Assembly (NCBI GenBank): GCA_022494885.1
Contig: JAGVSM010001373.1
Span: forward strand, 163,057 to 227,056
Length of the DNA stretch: 64,000 bases
Direction of reading: 5' to 3'
Origin: Micrasema longulum
Lineage: Eukaryota; Arthropoda; Insecta; Trichoptera; Brachycentridae
This document shows positions 1-12,200 of the stretch, one piece after another. Made by a program: the position numbers and the translations under genes. The stretch's first letter is position 1, and each line of letters opens with the position of its first letter. The notes under the pieces are model-generated. The model worked only from the letters and a program-made list of their open reading frames with translations, did no database searches and was not told the origin of the DNA.

Positions 1-58
1 CCTGTTCGCCACATGTCTATCTACAAAAACCCTTTAACATCATTCTTTATTTTGTTAG

Positions 59-156
59 CCATGATGTTGAAACAGTGCTTTATTTATTTAGTTTTTTTTA
101 TTTGTTTAACATAAACACTTTTAATTTGTACAAATTTACTATTCTGCTCAATGTTT
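59..156 (-). repeat. Dispersed repeat fragment, probable LINE 3' tail
   Basis: Read on the minus strand, this stretch matches positions 25917-26008 on the plus strand. Both contain the words CATTGAGCAGAATAGTAAAT and AAAGCAC/CGTTTCAACA with small indels. No coding potential is visible. AT-rich sequence with A-runs and a fixed order of short motifs suggests a LINE 3' untranslated tail, but the family was not identified. Confidence 0.55.
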
Positions 157-159
157 ATC

Positions 160-840
160 TTTTTTAAATTTTATTTATTTTATGGACACGATACACAATT
201 TTACTATAAAACAATAATTTATGTTTATTTGGTGATAGAGGGGTATTTTAATAAAAAGTTGAATTTAAAGTATACTCTGATGTGATTTATTTACAACATG
301 CACCATTTTTTTAATACGAATTATCGTTAGTTATAGTATCGAAGTCTCAAAAAGTCTCGAAATTTCGAAACTTTGTCTCTGAGTCTCATCTTAGTCTCGA
401 TACTCAAATTTGTGCCGGGACTAGAAGCCCTAACCTCGTGACACGCAGCCCGCATTTTCATAATTATTTTCTAGTCATACTACTCCATGGATTAACGACA
501 TTTTTTGCCAGGTCTCTTTCAAATCTGTTCAAACGATATAAAACAAAAAGTATTAACCATTACTGAAAAGTAGAACGTAGAAATACGTAATACCACGTTG
601 CATTACTATTTTGAAAGCGCAAGTCACTTTCGGCAAAGTATCATTTCTCAGCGTCAGAATAACAAATCAACCAAGGAAGCTAAACAAAATGATCAGATTA
701 GCGTAAGACTTACAGTACTTGACCCTATCAGAAGTTAAACCAAAATGCAAACTTAATTAACGTATTTAGGTTATTCTTTTTTTCCAGCACGAGGTATTCA
801 CATTTACAAATTAGCAACATAAAAAACTCAAAAGCCTATA
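160..840. other. AT-rich stretch with no recognised gene
   Basis: I see no long open frame, RNA gene or inverted repeat here. Around 340-400 there is a low-complexity run of GTCTC/GAAA words (AGTCTCAAAAAGTCTCGAAA). It is probably degenerate and no function can be assigned. Confidence 0.4.
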
Positions 841-1111
841 TGAGGGGGTTAAACGCAATGACGCCACTGTGCATGATCACTAATTCATGGAAGATCAACT
901 CGCAAAACCGCCACTGTGCATGATCACTATTTATGGAGATATCAACAAAACTACACATTCAACTTAAAATGAATAGTCTTTTTGCTGCCTTTTATACCAA
1001 GAACAAGTTACATATTTAACTTAAAAGAAATAGTCTTTTTGCTGCTGGTTTAGTTGGTCTTCCCAAAAACAGTGATGAAGCACAGTGGCGGTTTTGCATT
1101 AAACCCTCTCA
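841..1111 (+). mobile_element. TIR MITE, 'family H' copy 1, TA-flanked
   Basis: The left end begins TGAGGGGGTTAAACGCAA and the right end closes with TTGCATTAAACCCTCTCA. These are inverted copies, and the CCGCCACTGTGC block next to them is also mirrored (CACAGTGGCGG). TA lies on both sides, which fits a Tc1/mariner-type target duplication. The interior repeats AACTTAAAA..AATAGTCTTTTTGCTGC twice. The left arm contains an extra copy of the CCGCCACTGTGCATGATCAC segment (about 858 and 907). A second copy in opposite orientation is at 26999-27258. There is no transposase frame, so this is non-autonomous. Confidence 0.8.
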
Positions 1112-2385
1112 TATACTAAATACAAAACAGCATTAGAAAAACATAACACAAAAAACGTCGAAAACTGTTAGGTACGTAGATCTTTAGAGTTAGGTCAGAA
1201 GCACGCCAATATCTTTGCCTTACTTTTATGATCAATTTACTTTTTTTTTTAAGGACTGTTAATCTTAGTACAGGGAACTGACCCTAGTTGGACATTATGT
1301 ATATTATTATGTACTCTCCGTATCAGGGGGGGACAAGGAGTAGATTGTGTGGTTTTATTAAAAAGCTAATAAGTTTGGCAGTCTTAATATGGTAATCCGA
1401 ATATGTATGTTTACCTGTTTTTGTAAACCGCATAAAATGTAAACGAATAAAAAAAAAAAAATAAAGGAGAACGTACATTTTGTGACAGCAGTCAAACAAT
1501 TGCATTTAATCAAAAGACCCGTGGTCTTGTACGAGAGTTTAGAGTTCAATTTATTGTGAAGATACAATGCACAGTCAAATACTCTCAAACCTGGGCTGGT
1601 ATAGAGAAAGCGTTACTAGCACGTAATTAGTACATAAATTACATGCTAGCAACACGTTCTCTACCTCCGTATGAGCGTTTAGAATCGCACTGCTGGGCCC
1701 CAATTACAATGGGAACTGAGCAGAGTTATTTTCAGTTGTCTATAAAGTAAAATAAAAAAATCTGTACGAAAATTTAGATATACGTGTTAGAAAATTTTAA
1801 GTATCTTCATCAACTACCTGTAGTTTTTTAAATTTGTGTAATTTTTTCATACAGAAAATTCAAATTTACTTTAATGACAATTGAATATTACCTCGGTAAT
1901 TTCCTAATGTAATACGTGCCCTATTGGTAAGGATTCACGACAGAAATGGTGTGATTGGCCTGTAGGGATTGAGATTATTTTTTTTATAATTGCGTTTATA
2001 TGACAATGTCAAATCTATAAGGATTAATGTATATATGTATCAAATGTCAGCTTCTTATCATTATTCTGAATTAATAGTGCATAGGAGACTGCAATGGTAA
2101 AACGATTGCTACCTATCTTCAAAATTTTATTACACAGAGGAGGAATGATTATTTTGCTTCAGATAGAAACTGGGAATTTGTGCAAAATTGCTAAATGGCA
2201 AGCGTGCTAATATTTCACCATGGGGTGGGTTATTGTAATTACATACATTCTGAAAATTGCGTGTTTAATCAATATGAAATCCCGTTCAAGTTCCACTTTC
2301 AATAAACCCTTAATTTATGTATGATCACTTACGATTTGAATAAACAAGAGCGATTTGAACGTTCGGCAAATAACGACTAACAATT
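1112..2385. other. AT-rich stretch; only a hairpin recognised
   Basis: Apart from the hairpin at 1599-1664 I find nothing assignable. The short open frames on the minus strand at 1323-1588 are low-complexity, with poly-Phe and poly-Lys codons from a T/A run, and are not credible genes. Confidence 0.4.
1599..1664. repeat. Imperfect palindrome (hairpin or tiny MITE)
   Basis: GTATAGAGAAAGCGTTACTA.. is mirrored by ..TAGCAACACGTTCTCTAC, with the arm extending through GCACGTAATT/AATTACATGC around a roughly 10-base loop. The stem is about 28 bp with a few mismatches. It may be a miniature foldback element or the remnant of one. No target duplication was recognised. Confidence 0.55.
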
Positions 2386-2662
2386 AAATGTAGTTATACA
2401 GAAATCAGCCAGCCATAGATGAATAAAACTGAGATAATAACACTTTAGTAAAAAGAGTGAATAATCAAACCTGTACAACAGTTAAAATGTTTTTTTACTT
2501 TAACAGATGATAAATAATGCATGCATTCGTTTTTTTATAACATTTAACTGGTCAAATCATAATTAAAATAATTTAATTATGATTTGACCAGTTTGAATGA
2601 ATTTAAAAGTCTGGCTGACAACACAACCTAAGATATGCATTTTGCAGAAAACAGCCAGCCCT
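2386..2662 (+). mobile_element. Degenerate copy of the 'GAACG' TIR element
   Basis: TGTAGTTATACAGAAATCAG and the following ~200 bases align with the left half of the well-defined element at 22651-23075. Shared landmarks are GTGAATAATCAAA, ACAACAGTT, ACTTTAACA, ATTCGTTTTTTTA and TTGACCAGTTT. The right end is not a clean inverted arm; it shows TTTGCAGAAAACAGCCAGCC in direct orientation, and a related block recurs at about 2815-2875. Interpreted as an old, rearranged copy. Confidence 0.5.
2546..2593. repeat. Perfect 22-bp-arm palindrome
   Basis: AACTGGTCAAATCATAATTA is followed after a few bases by its exact reverse complement, giving two 22-base arms around a 4-base loop. It lies inside the degenerate GAACG-family copy. 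The related element at 22651-23075 has only the right-arm sequence, so the left arm looks like a local inverted duplication. Confidence 0.8.
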
Positions 2663-3026
2663 AGTAAAACTCTAATGTATGTTGTGTCATTATGTATTAA
2701 ACTTTTTATTTTATATTTATATTAGGGAACTAAATTGTAACTTAATCAATTCGTTATAATGACTTTAAAAATAGTTTTATTATGTGCAAAAGGAATGTTG
2801 GTGATTTTTTTAAGGCTGGCGGACCGGACCACACAACCTAAGATATGTATTTTGCAGAAAACAACCAGATCTTATATCGAATAATATCTCATTCGAACTT
2901 TAAATGTATAAATTGACATTCTACTAAACATATTATTTGATTACGGGTATTTGGTTAATTAATAAATGTATAAGATTAAAATACTAATGCATTCATGCAC
3001 ATTTATTTGTTTATGAGAACTAAATT

Positions 3027-3388
3027 TGTGGAATCATCTTCCATCCACCATCAAAGATGTTACTACATTATCTCTGTTTAAATCACGTCTGAAGAAACAT
3101 CTCCTTTCTCTTCCTTAATTTTTCCTCCTTTCCTCCTTTCCTATTTCCTCTTTTTTTCCTTTTTTCCATTGAGTAATAGTTTTGATTTAAGGTAATTTAT
3201 TACGTTTATTTCTATTTTTATATATCTTTAGGTTTTTTATCTTTTTTTTCTATTGAATATGTTCTGTAACTTGAATTATAAAAATAACACTTTTATTTTA
3301 TTGGTTGGTTGGAAGAAATTGCCATTTGGCAATAAGCCCGCCAATGTACAAATAACATTATGTACAAAAAGTTAAATGAATAAAATTA
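3027..3388 (+). mobile_element. 5'-truncated LINE 3' end (Jockey/CR1-type)
   Basis: The first ~85 bases encode the typical last residues of a non-LTR retrotransposon reverse-transcriptase ORF, LPSTIKDVTTLSLFKSRLKK followed by HLLSLP and a TAA stop. A pyrimidine-rich 3' UTR follows, then the tail GGAAGAAATTGCCATTTGGC / AATAAGCCCGCC and a short A-rich end. A second copy lies at 47190-47495 on the minus strand. The endonuclease and RT cores are missing, which is the normal result of 5' truncation during target-primed insertion. Not functional. Confidence 0.85.
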
Positions 3389-3685
3389 ATCTTCCCATCG
3401 GCATCTATGCCGTAAGATATTTTTATTTTTTTAAATTTTATTTTTATTTTCTTTTATTTATTTGGATAACCAACAGCTATAATTATCTTATCTATATAAC
3501 AGAACAAATAACAAAAAAGCCAATTACAGGTTTTCACAAGAAACATCACAGTAAGTTAAAAAATGTTCTCGAACATAAAATGAATAGTAATTAAATGTAA
3601 ATTTAAAAGAAAAGAAAAAATACTACGAAATATTTCGAAAGCAAACGCCGTATTAATATTGTGGATGTTGTCCGCTAATTGAGAT

Positions 3686-3853
3686 AGCATTTTTGTGATC
3701 AACAGTATTTTCAGGAGGTGATTATTACAGTTTTTTGTATGAAAGCGGCCTCGCTTTTTAGAGAACATTGTATTGACATTACTGCACCCGATAACGTCAA
3801 TATCTCATTTTTTCAAAATTGTGGACTGGATGCTATCTGCGTAACTAGGTTCA
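3686..3853 (+). mobile_element. Right-half fragment of the 'GAACG' TIR element
   Basis: It aligns with 22905-23075: CAGTTTTTTGTATGAAAGCG, TTACTGCACCCGATAAC, TCAATATCTCATTTTTTCAA and TGGACTGG..GCTTTCTGC are conserved. It ends with GCGTAACTAGGTTC, the equivalent of the GCATAACTACGTTC terminus. The left half is absent here. Small indels and changes indicate an old copy. Confidence 0.7.
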
Positions 3854-5924
3854 ATTATAGTAAAGCGGCACGCGGCGGTAGTACCTACTCGTAATGTAAT
3901 GTTAAAGGTACAGTAAGAGCTCGACACGCGACGTGATAAAATTGCGATGACGTTTTGTGAGCGATTAGCGCACAGTGTCAATACCTCGGGCCTCGTCCCG
4001 GAGACGGCCGACGGGCAGTCGGCGGTTGCTGGCGGAAAAAGTATGAATCCAACTGGCATTATTTTACTTCTGCTTAGTAATGATTACTTTCACCGTGAAA
4101 ACCCCACAAAAATATCAATAATATAATTTAGTAATAAGCAACACACGACATTAAAATCCAAAAGTAAATAATTTTGCTTCTGAAGTTTTTTAGAGCAGTT
4201 GAGATTTGAAGCTAAATACCGTCGATGGAAATCCATCACCAAACTCAAAATTGCCGGGAAAACGCCGGAAAATTCCGGAAAACTGAAATCCATTACCAAA
4301 ATGAACTCAAATTCCACCACTTTAGAGGAGAGAGATTGAAATGTTTTTTATGTGTGTTTCAAAGTTTGAATATATTTATTGCCGAATGACGTATCTGGAT
4401 GGCTTAGGCGGTAATTTTACATACGCGGTGATTTGCCGTCGACGATATAAGGTAGTTTAAAAACGACATAAAAAGTCCACTGTGACTGTAAAATAATTAA
4501 AAATAAATACCCAAGTGGCTACAAGAGCAATTTACTTTCATTTTGAAAGATTTTCTTCATGAAAATAAATGAAAATTAGTTACGTCTACAATATATGAAA
4601 AATTAAATGATTGTTTTTTATTGCGACTGCGGGAAAAGAAATAAATCAATAAGAGGCTGAAGAAAAGTTTGAGTTATTTTTTTATTTGACGATTTAGCAC
4701 TGTTAAGGTGGCTGACCATCCGCTAGTAGCCAGTGCCTATCGGCTAGTTACTGGCTGTTCCACATACCGCGGTGTGCAATATACATACTTCGTATCGAGT
4801 TAGCTAGGTTCTCCTTCGACTCTGAAGACTATTGTGAAAAGGATCTAATTATTATGGCCAGTGATACTCCTCGATTCCTTGACACCTCTGATTCTGGTCG
4901 AAATTGGGTTTAAGGCCAGTTGCAGACCAAAAGATATAGCGCGAGTAATTCATGTTCTGTGACAGTTTTCCATCAAATATAATATTAGACTGATTTAAAT
5001 ACGATACGCTGTACGCTATGAGAGCACTGGATGCAAAATTGAAGAGAGATACATAGATGTTTGCAAAAAACCGAAAACTTTTTTAAAGTTTGTAGCATTT
5101 TGAAATATGAGGATTAATAATTTAAGATTTTTCATGCAATAAATGTAGGTTTCAAAAAACAGAAGTAAAGTAATTTAATTACTGTAGTTTACATAAAAAA
5201 ACGGACATTGCTTGTTATACAGCAAAACTGTGGATAAATTTCGTTTGGCATGTTAAGAAATGAGATATTTCTACATTTGCTTATAACAAAATGGGATATT
5301 TTCTGACTAAATACTGTGTGCTGGACTGTTTGTAAAGTTTCTAACAATGGAGAGTGCTAATATATAATTTGGTGTTTATGTGATTTAGCGACAGTTTTGA
5401 AGCATACTTACTGTTTTTAGGTAGTTAGATTTTTATATTTAAACTTGATTAAGACCAATGACTGATTTTTATTTTTGGTGGAGATTTCGAGTTTGCTTCA
5501 AGTGCCCTCATGTAACAAATAGTGTTTTTGTAATCTAACGTTTTTTGAAAAAGGTTTTAAGAAAATGTTAGTTTTTTAAGAAAGACTAAGCGTGTTTGAA
5601 AATAGGGATTAAGGTGTGTAGACTCGGGTTACGATATGTCGAGCATAAAATCGAAAATCGGTAATCCAATCATATTTATTTAAATATTGCTAGTATCCAC
5701 AATAAACAGAAAACTAAATTGGCATTTGAAGTAAAATTCAAATCATGTTGATACAAAGATCTGTTTAAATTGTAAAGCAAATATTTGAGTAGTACATCCT
5801 ATTCAAGAAGGTTTTTTTTATATTGTGTATTTAAGAAATACATAGATTTAAGTTGATTTGACGAAAATTTACGAGATGTATATGATGTTATTGGATAATT
5901 CAAAATATTATGTAGTTTTTTAAA
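3854..5924. other. Unassigned AT-rich stretch with one GC-rich patch
   Basis: About 3930-4060 is GC-rich, with several CGs (CCTCGTCCCGGAGACGGCCG), and stands out from its surroundings. It could be a decayed element or a regulatory patch. The minus-strand frames at 3805-4059 and 4090-4320 show no recognisable domain. The remainder to 5924 is AT-rich without repeats that I could match elsewhere in the window. Confidence 0.35.
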
Positions 5925-6165
5925 CAATGACACTCATCATCGTCATCATCATTAGTAGCGCTATGGGCCACTGTGGGCTCCGGCCTCCTCCAAATTTTGT
6001 CTCCATTCCTCCCTGCACCCTTGGCTTTTCTCCAGTTCGTCAGGCTAATTGTTCTTAGGTCACTTTCCACATCATCCAGCCATCTCAGTTTTAGTCTGCC
6101 ACTGCTCCGTCTACCTTCCAGAGTGGTATAAAGAATTTTATCGGGGGTACAAGAATCGTTCATTC
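5925..6165 (-). mobile_element. LINE ORF2 C-terminal relic with (GAT)n tail
   Basis: On the minus strand the frame reads EGRRSSGRLKLRWLDDVESD then LRTISLTNWRKAKGAGRNGD and ends in a run of Asp codons made by the (GAT)n tail near 5938-5957. The G-R-x-K-L-R-W-L-D-D pattern followed by NWR is the common C-terminal end of RTE-like and related LINE proteins, and a trinucleotide tail is typical of that group. Only the last ~80 residues remain. A plus-strand relic with the same pattern is at 51610-51875. Confidence 0.75.
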
Positions 6166-6169
6166 ACCA

Positions 6170-7019
6170 TAGTAATCTCATTATTTTTATTAATTGTGCA
6201 ATATCGGATTCCACATACAGTGCCACTAATTTATTCATGATTAAACTGTCTCTCCACACTCCATTTTGGTTCACAGCACCAAATACCTTCCTTAATAACG
6301 AATATACTAGTTATTGATTAATGCAATCGACATTTTGAAATGGTATCAGTAAGCTTTAGTGGAAATGATGGTAGGCACCGGAACAGGTGATCTGTTTCAC
6401 TTCACGAAATTCCACGGGGGGTTTGACCCTGCACTCGCGACAGGACGCCGCGCCGACGCGTGTCGGTTAACCTAGGAAGCCATCCACTATGGAAAACAAT
6501 CGATTACTCAACCGAGAATAATGAAGCATTGCAGAATAAGGCCCGAGATTGAGGCTGTTCATCGGGGCAAGTACCAAACACAGCGGCCATTGCGAAATAG
6601 CCGCCAATGGGCAGAGAGTGCTGCCGAGGACGAAGATAATGTTGGAAGTAAACTTACTGAGGAGAAATTCTTAGCCAGATTTACACAAGGTCGCGTATTT
6701 AATGGAGTGGTTTCTTCAGCGAGTTTTGAGAGCCAACTAGCCCATAATATGGTGACATTATAACTATATTGCATCGCGCATTGTTACACGATGTACAAAA
6801 ACGTATGATACCTACATTTTTTTAGGTTCAAACAAGATCCATGTAAACTTACGAATAAAAATAAATGGATAATCGATAACCACGTGAGTTTACTAAGAAA
6901 CATGTAAGTAAACCACGAATACAACATATCTCTAGCAAAGTTATATCCAAACGAATATCTACTTACGTTTACTTGATCATAAAATTGAGCAACGGTGTTG
7001 GATAATAGGAATCAGGAAT
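6170..7019. other. Unassigned; short GC-rich patch and an 80-codon frame
   Basis: Positions 6405-6475 are CG-rich (GACAGGACGCCGCGCCGACG). A plus-strand frame at 6521-6763 has a fairly balanced composition, with Glu, Arg and Gln in place of the usual Phe, Lys and Ile of chance frames here. It matches no family I know, so I do not call it a gene. Confidence 0.3.
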
Positions 7020-7195
7020 TCTAGCGGGGATCAGCCCGCTTAGTCGACGGTTAGAGCTTTTGGCTACCACATATGAAGAGGACCCGGGATGGATCACTGG
7101 CAGGGTCGAGTGACATTTGTACGTAAAAGGTCGACTTTTACTGTACCTGGACTGATCGCCTTGCCTTTGCGTGACGTATTATCGAGATATGCTCA
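7020..7195 (+). mobile_element. tRNA-derived SINE (decayed)
   Basis: A box A-like segment (TAGTCGACGGTTAGAGC, about 7041) and a box B-like segment (GGGATGGATCAC, about 7086) have tRNA spacing. They are followed by a non-tRNA body (CAGGGTCGAGTGACATTTGT, ACGTAAAAGGTCGACTTTTA). Box B departs from GGTTCGATCC at several bases, so Pol III activity is unlikely. No A-tail or target duplication was identified. Confidence 0.55.
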
Positions 7196-8972
7196 TCCTA
7201 TGGTATTTGTCTAAAAATAACTCAAAATAATTCCTAGAGCAAGAATCTGTTAATGACACTATGATCGACACCGTGTTAATGTATGCATGGTATTTATATT
7301 AATATTACACTGAATTAGTTTTTATTGCATATCACTGATTTTACTCGTTATAGTAGGCCAGAATGATGTCTTACTGAATACTTTTTGCATACAAGGAATT
7401 AAATAAATTTGGTATTATCATTATTTTTAATTAATTTTAGAACCCGAGTTGCCTCTTAACCCTTTACTGACCAATACGTATAGAAAAATATATGACTAAA
7501 TATAAATCGAAAAAAAAATTATTGGGGAAAAAAATTTAAAGATGCCTCATAAGGATTTCGTTATTAGTTGCACTGTAAATAAATTCATTTGTAGCAAAAC
7601 ATGTGTACTCACATAACACATGCTTTGTTCCAGTTATGCCAATATTCATAATTACAAATTATTATCAAACCGTTTTCCTACTGTCTATATTTTTTGCGAA
7701 ATAGTTAAGTATTATGGACAAAAAAGGTCAGTATTATATATTTCTTTATTTTATTTATTATTTATTTTAACGTTAAATATTAATTTATGTAAATTAAACA
7801 AAAATAATAAGAGCTTTTGCCTTTATATGTTAGTAGTTCCCATCAAGTAGGTATTTTTTCTTTTATTTATTTAAATAAAATTATTACGCAATAAATTAAT
7901 AGGTCTGTACAAACAATGCGGAATATATTAACGTTTATTTACAGTAAAGTAATAACATAAAATAACAATAGAAGAAATTAAGTACGAAGATAAACGTTTT
8001 TCTGAGAAGTACCCGTGAGTTATTTATAAATAAATTGAAAATAACCAGCAAATTAGTATTTATTATATATTAAAATAAATATTATGTACATATTGTTGCA
8101 TGGATATTATAATGAAGGCCAAAAAACACATGCCAGTATAATGATAAAACTATGGTTTGTACTTATTGTACTAAAATAAAATAAATAATAATCAAATCAC
8201 TTTTTTTAAAATAAATAATTGCCCACTTAATATGTTCTGATCGATTTCTACACATTTATTATTGGTTCGCATTGTTTTAATGTATCGTTAAAATCTGTCA
8301 TAAAACTGATCAAATGAATTATGCAATAAAATGGTAAATACATTTACTGACGAAAGCATTGTTGAAAATCGTTTCCTCTTTCAACAAAATCGGAGTTCGA
8401 TTAGAAGTATAATAACTTATATGTGAATATTTTATAAGTTTTCACAATAAAAATTCTAGATAATGACAGCAAGTTTGACGACAGCATCAAATAATATAAA
8501 AGCAAAAAATAATATCTTTCTCTATTTATTTTCAAACATAAAATATGATATGGGTACCTACAACTACCCATTTTTCTTAACGCATAAATACGCTTCACGT
8601 TTCATACGTTTGATTTGGGAGTATTCTTTACAATTTTCTTATACGCATTTTAATTTAAGGCTGGTCCATTCCGGAAGATGACACTCTCCCGGGGAACTTA
8701 TTTATGTTTTCGTGGTTTAAATTGTTTTTTCTTCATTTTCATTGCTAGTGTTTTCCATCCCAAAAATTTTAATCGGCATGCGAGTAATGAATGCAGTTGG
8801 ATCCAATATAGGTACAGCATAGAATCATTTGTGAAATATGAATATAAATATTTATGCGTGGAATGCAAGATATGGCCATATGAATTAAACATTAAATGCA
8901 TAGAAAGCCAGATACGGTAAAATAAATGTTAACTTTTTTGATTGGTTAATTATTTTTTTTAATCTGTTAGGG
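7196..8972. other. AT-rich stretch with nothing assignable
   Basis: Open frames here (for example 7620-7850, 8463-8681, 8678-8920 on plus and 8698-8901 on minus) are rich in Phe, Tyr, Ile and Lys codons as expected by chance. No repeat from elsewhere in the window was matched. Confidence 0.35.
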
Positions 8973-9254
8973 TTATATAATAAATATTATAAGGTCTAGT
9001 CTGGTTAGTGTGCTTTTTCCCTGTTGATTTTGAATTAGTCTCCGGTGTAATTTGTTAAGTGGTAAGGTAAATAAGCCTTTGTACAGTATTTCTGACTGTC
9101 CTACGTTTGTCTTTGCTTTTTTAATGTGGTAGTGTTGTTGCTGTCCGGTATTATATTTGTACATGAAAGCATTTTTAGTTAATGTTATGTCATCGACTTG
9201 TATGTTTTCCAGCACAATTCTGTGTATAATTTTTACCGTCATAATTTTCGTCAA
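8973..9254 (-). mobile_element. LINE (Jockey/CR1-type) C-terminal relic
   Basis: The minus-strand frame contains YKYNTGQQQHYHIKKAKTNV, then GQSEILYKGLFTLPLNKLHR. This matches the C-terminal pattern of Jockey/CR1-like LINE proteins (YNTRxK…GQxSxxYKGxxLxNxLP). The piece is about 90 codons and stays open. The RT core is missing. The plus-strand relic at 19200-19440 has the same C-terminal pattern. Assignment is by motif recall. Confidence 0.6.
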
Positions 9255-12200
9255 GTTTTTTATGTCAAACTGCGCTGTTATGCCGAACGCTCTTGCGGCT
9301 GAAGAACAGCGGGTATTTATTACGTAAATACGCGTTATAAAAGCGTTTTCTACGGTAGCAAAAGCGTTTAGAATAGCAGCCCTGGTATGTTTTTCGTACA
9401 GTTCAGTCGCAGGGGTCAGGTAGACACGAGTCGTATGTTAGTTATTTTATTTTTTTATTGTCTTTGTATCTTTTATTTAAAAATGCATGCAAGGACATCA
9501 AAGACATTTTTATTTGATATTATCAAATGTATTCACCTATATTCTGTTTTCATGCAGAATTTTTATTTTAGTTGAAATATTAAGTTTTATTTAATTACAC
9601 GCGTTTGAGTAAGACAATATTTGCATGATGCTACTGTCACAGTCGCAAGCCCTCATACCGAGCGGGAAGTTGAGTTATTTGCCATTATATGTCACCAATA
9701 GACACACATACCATCGTTAAATATGGGATTGCATGCAGTAAGATTTAAAACATATCCAAATAATTCATAAACATATTTTATATTTCAAGTCAGATATGGC
9801 TCTGTATGCGGTCAGGGGATAAAGAAGCCATATATTTGTTACGAATTCAAGTTATTAATTAATGTTGTCCTCATTAAGCATTTGGAGAGAGTGGTATTAT
9901 TTGGTACAATAAAGCATCAACCCGGTTTTATATTTTTTTGTTTCGGCCGATATAGAAAGTTTTATTGTGGTTTTTTCGATATCGGCGGTACCTAATATTC
10001 GTCGCTGATAGATGATTCAACTTTGATGGTAACATTCAATTACAGTGACCGCAGAAAATGTGCGCGCCTTTTATTTGTGCACTCTATTTTCACACGGGGC
10101 CATTATTTGCAGGAATATCACAAATTAAATTACGCCACCAAATTTAGACAAAACCATGTCACAGAGAGAACCCCATTAGATATTGCTTATCAGCGAAATG
10201 TATTTTTACTGAATATGAGTAGCACTTATGGAATGCGATGCAAATCAAATTACAAATGTGAAAATGGCACTGCAGCGATTTTTTATATTGTTATCGTGTT
10301 GTCGACGATAGACCAAATGCCATATGAGATATAGGTAATTCGCAAAAGCGAATTCCGGTCCGTTCATTGCTTTCGAGTTAGCGATAGTACCTACTGACTA
10401 CCTACCTGATTGTCAATATGATTCGATATTTTTAACTGTGGCAACTGACAACATTAGAACCGCGAGACAGTGCTTACAAAGGAGTGCGAGAAGATTTCAT
10501 GGCACGTATTTTTTATTTGTCAATATATTTAAGTAGGTAATTATTTCGCGGTATTGCAACTGCACCAACATGTTTTTGGATGTCCTATAAAAATAGTTCT
10601 AAAATAAATTTGAAAAGTATAAAAATAAGGAAATAAAAACAAGTACCTAATCCATAGCAAAATTGGATAATAATGATGTATTTGCATTGGACGATTTCCC
10701 AGAGACTATTGACACAATAACTACAAAAAAAAATAACGAGACGAAAAGTAAATGAAAAAATTTGCATAACACGTGGGAAGAATCAACACATGTTGTGTTT
10801 ATAATTATTATCAATACTTCCGCACTATGCGAAGACTCGATTTTCTAGCTATTACCCCTGGCCTTCAAACCCAAATGGAATATATTATAGGAATATTGTT
10901 TAAATACATGCATACATACTGTGAAATTGCATAATTCATTCAAATAAAAGGTAAGTAATAGTTTTAATTTATTTTATAGTTAAAGTAACATGTACGAATT
11001 TTTATCTCATAAAAAACACGTGTTTGGCACAAAAGCTAACGATGCGAAAGTTAATAGATCGCATGAATTATGTGTCAGTGAGAGTCAATGACAGCGGGAA
11101 GTTAAGAAAAGTATTTAGTAGTGTGCATATTTTTATTAAATATCAAGTTAAATTGACTTCGATTTGAGGATGAATGTTTGAAATTGAATTAATTAAATAA
11201 ACAAATATGTAACGTATTTTAAAATTGAAAAAAAGATACAAATTTATAAACAATGTAATAACTATTTTTTCTATTGATTAATATAATTAAATAATTAATA
11301 AATGTTTTTTTTTCTACACAATCTACTTTTATAATTTTTTTATATTATAGCTGTGTATATACAAAAATAATTTCAAAAACAAAACAATGTTATTAAATCT
11401 AGACGCTTTCATGCTTTACAAATATTTTATAAAAGCATTTATCTATTTTCCATTGTAAAGCTACTAAAATTGTTAAGTACACACCTTAAATTTTTTTCAA
11501 AAAAAACATTTAAAAAATATAAAACTCACCTACTTTAAGATCAAAGACAAATAGCACACGAAATTCGTAAAAATCGTACGAGATTCCCTTCGCTCTAAAT
11601 GTTTATTTATCACAGCGCAATTACGTTAGATATTTTCTCGCAATTTAAGTATTCAGCGTGAATAGTGCGATGTACGGAATGTAGGCGAGCTCTAGCGACG
11701 CGGTCGTCCTGAGCAAGCCAGCCGGTATACTGAACAACTGAACTGACAGCTTTCAGCCACTATGCTTTATAAAACCACCTGCTCTTCCTGACGTTTGCGG
11801 AGCGTCACGTCACGCCCGCGCCCACGTTTCAAGCCGAGAAGAAACGCGACCTTTGACACGAGAGGTGAGAATCCGCTAAAATCTAATCCGACGTAATTAA
11901 ATAAGTTGCAGATCTGTGTTCCGGGATACATAATCGGCGTATCCGGGAAAATAGTAAATAAATAGTTCACCAGTGCGAAATTTACTGGAAGGCTTTTTGG
12001 CGGGCACGACGCGACGCCAACGCCGACGGCCAAACAACAGACACCAAGAAGATACAAACAGATATGCACGCGACGTCACGGTCGTGATCGCGGCCTTTAG
12101 CATGTTGCGCGAAATGGTCAACTCGTTTAATCGTCCAATCTTTTCTTTATCGTTTTATTGTTACATACAGTAGAGAGCATTGAAATGTTTTCATTTATTT

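Noticed and set aside
9330..9425. Possible core promoter (TTATAAAAGC with TTCAGTCGC downstream)
   Set aside because: The TATA-like and initiator-like words are about 65 bases apart, too far for a standard core promoter.
10023..10334. 103-codon plus-strand open frame
   Set aside because: No recognisable domain, no splice context or repeat relation seen; length is possible by chance in 64 kb.
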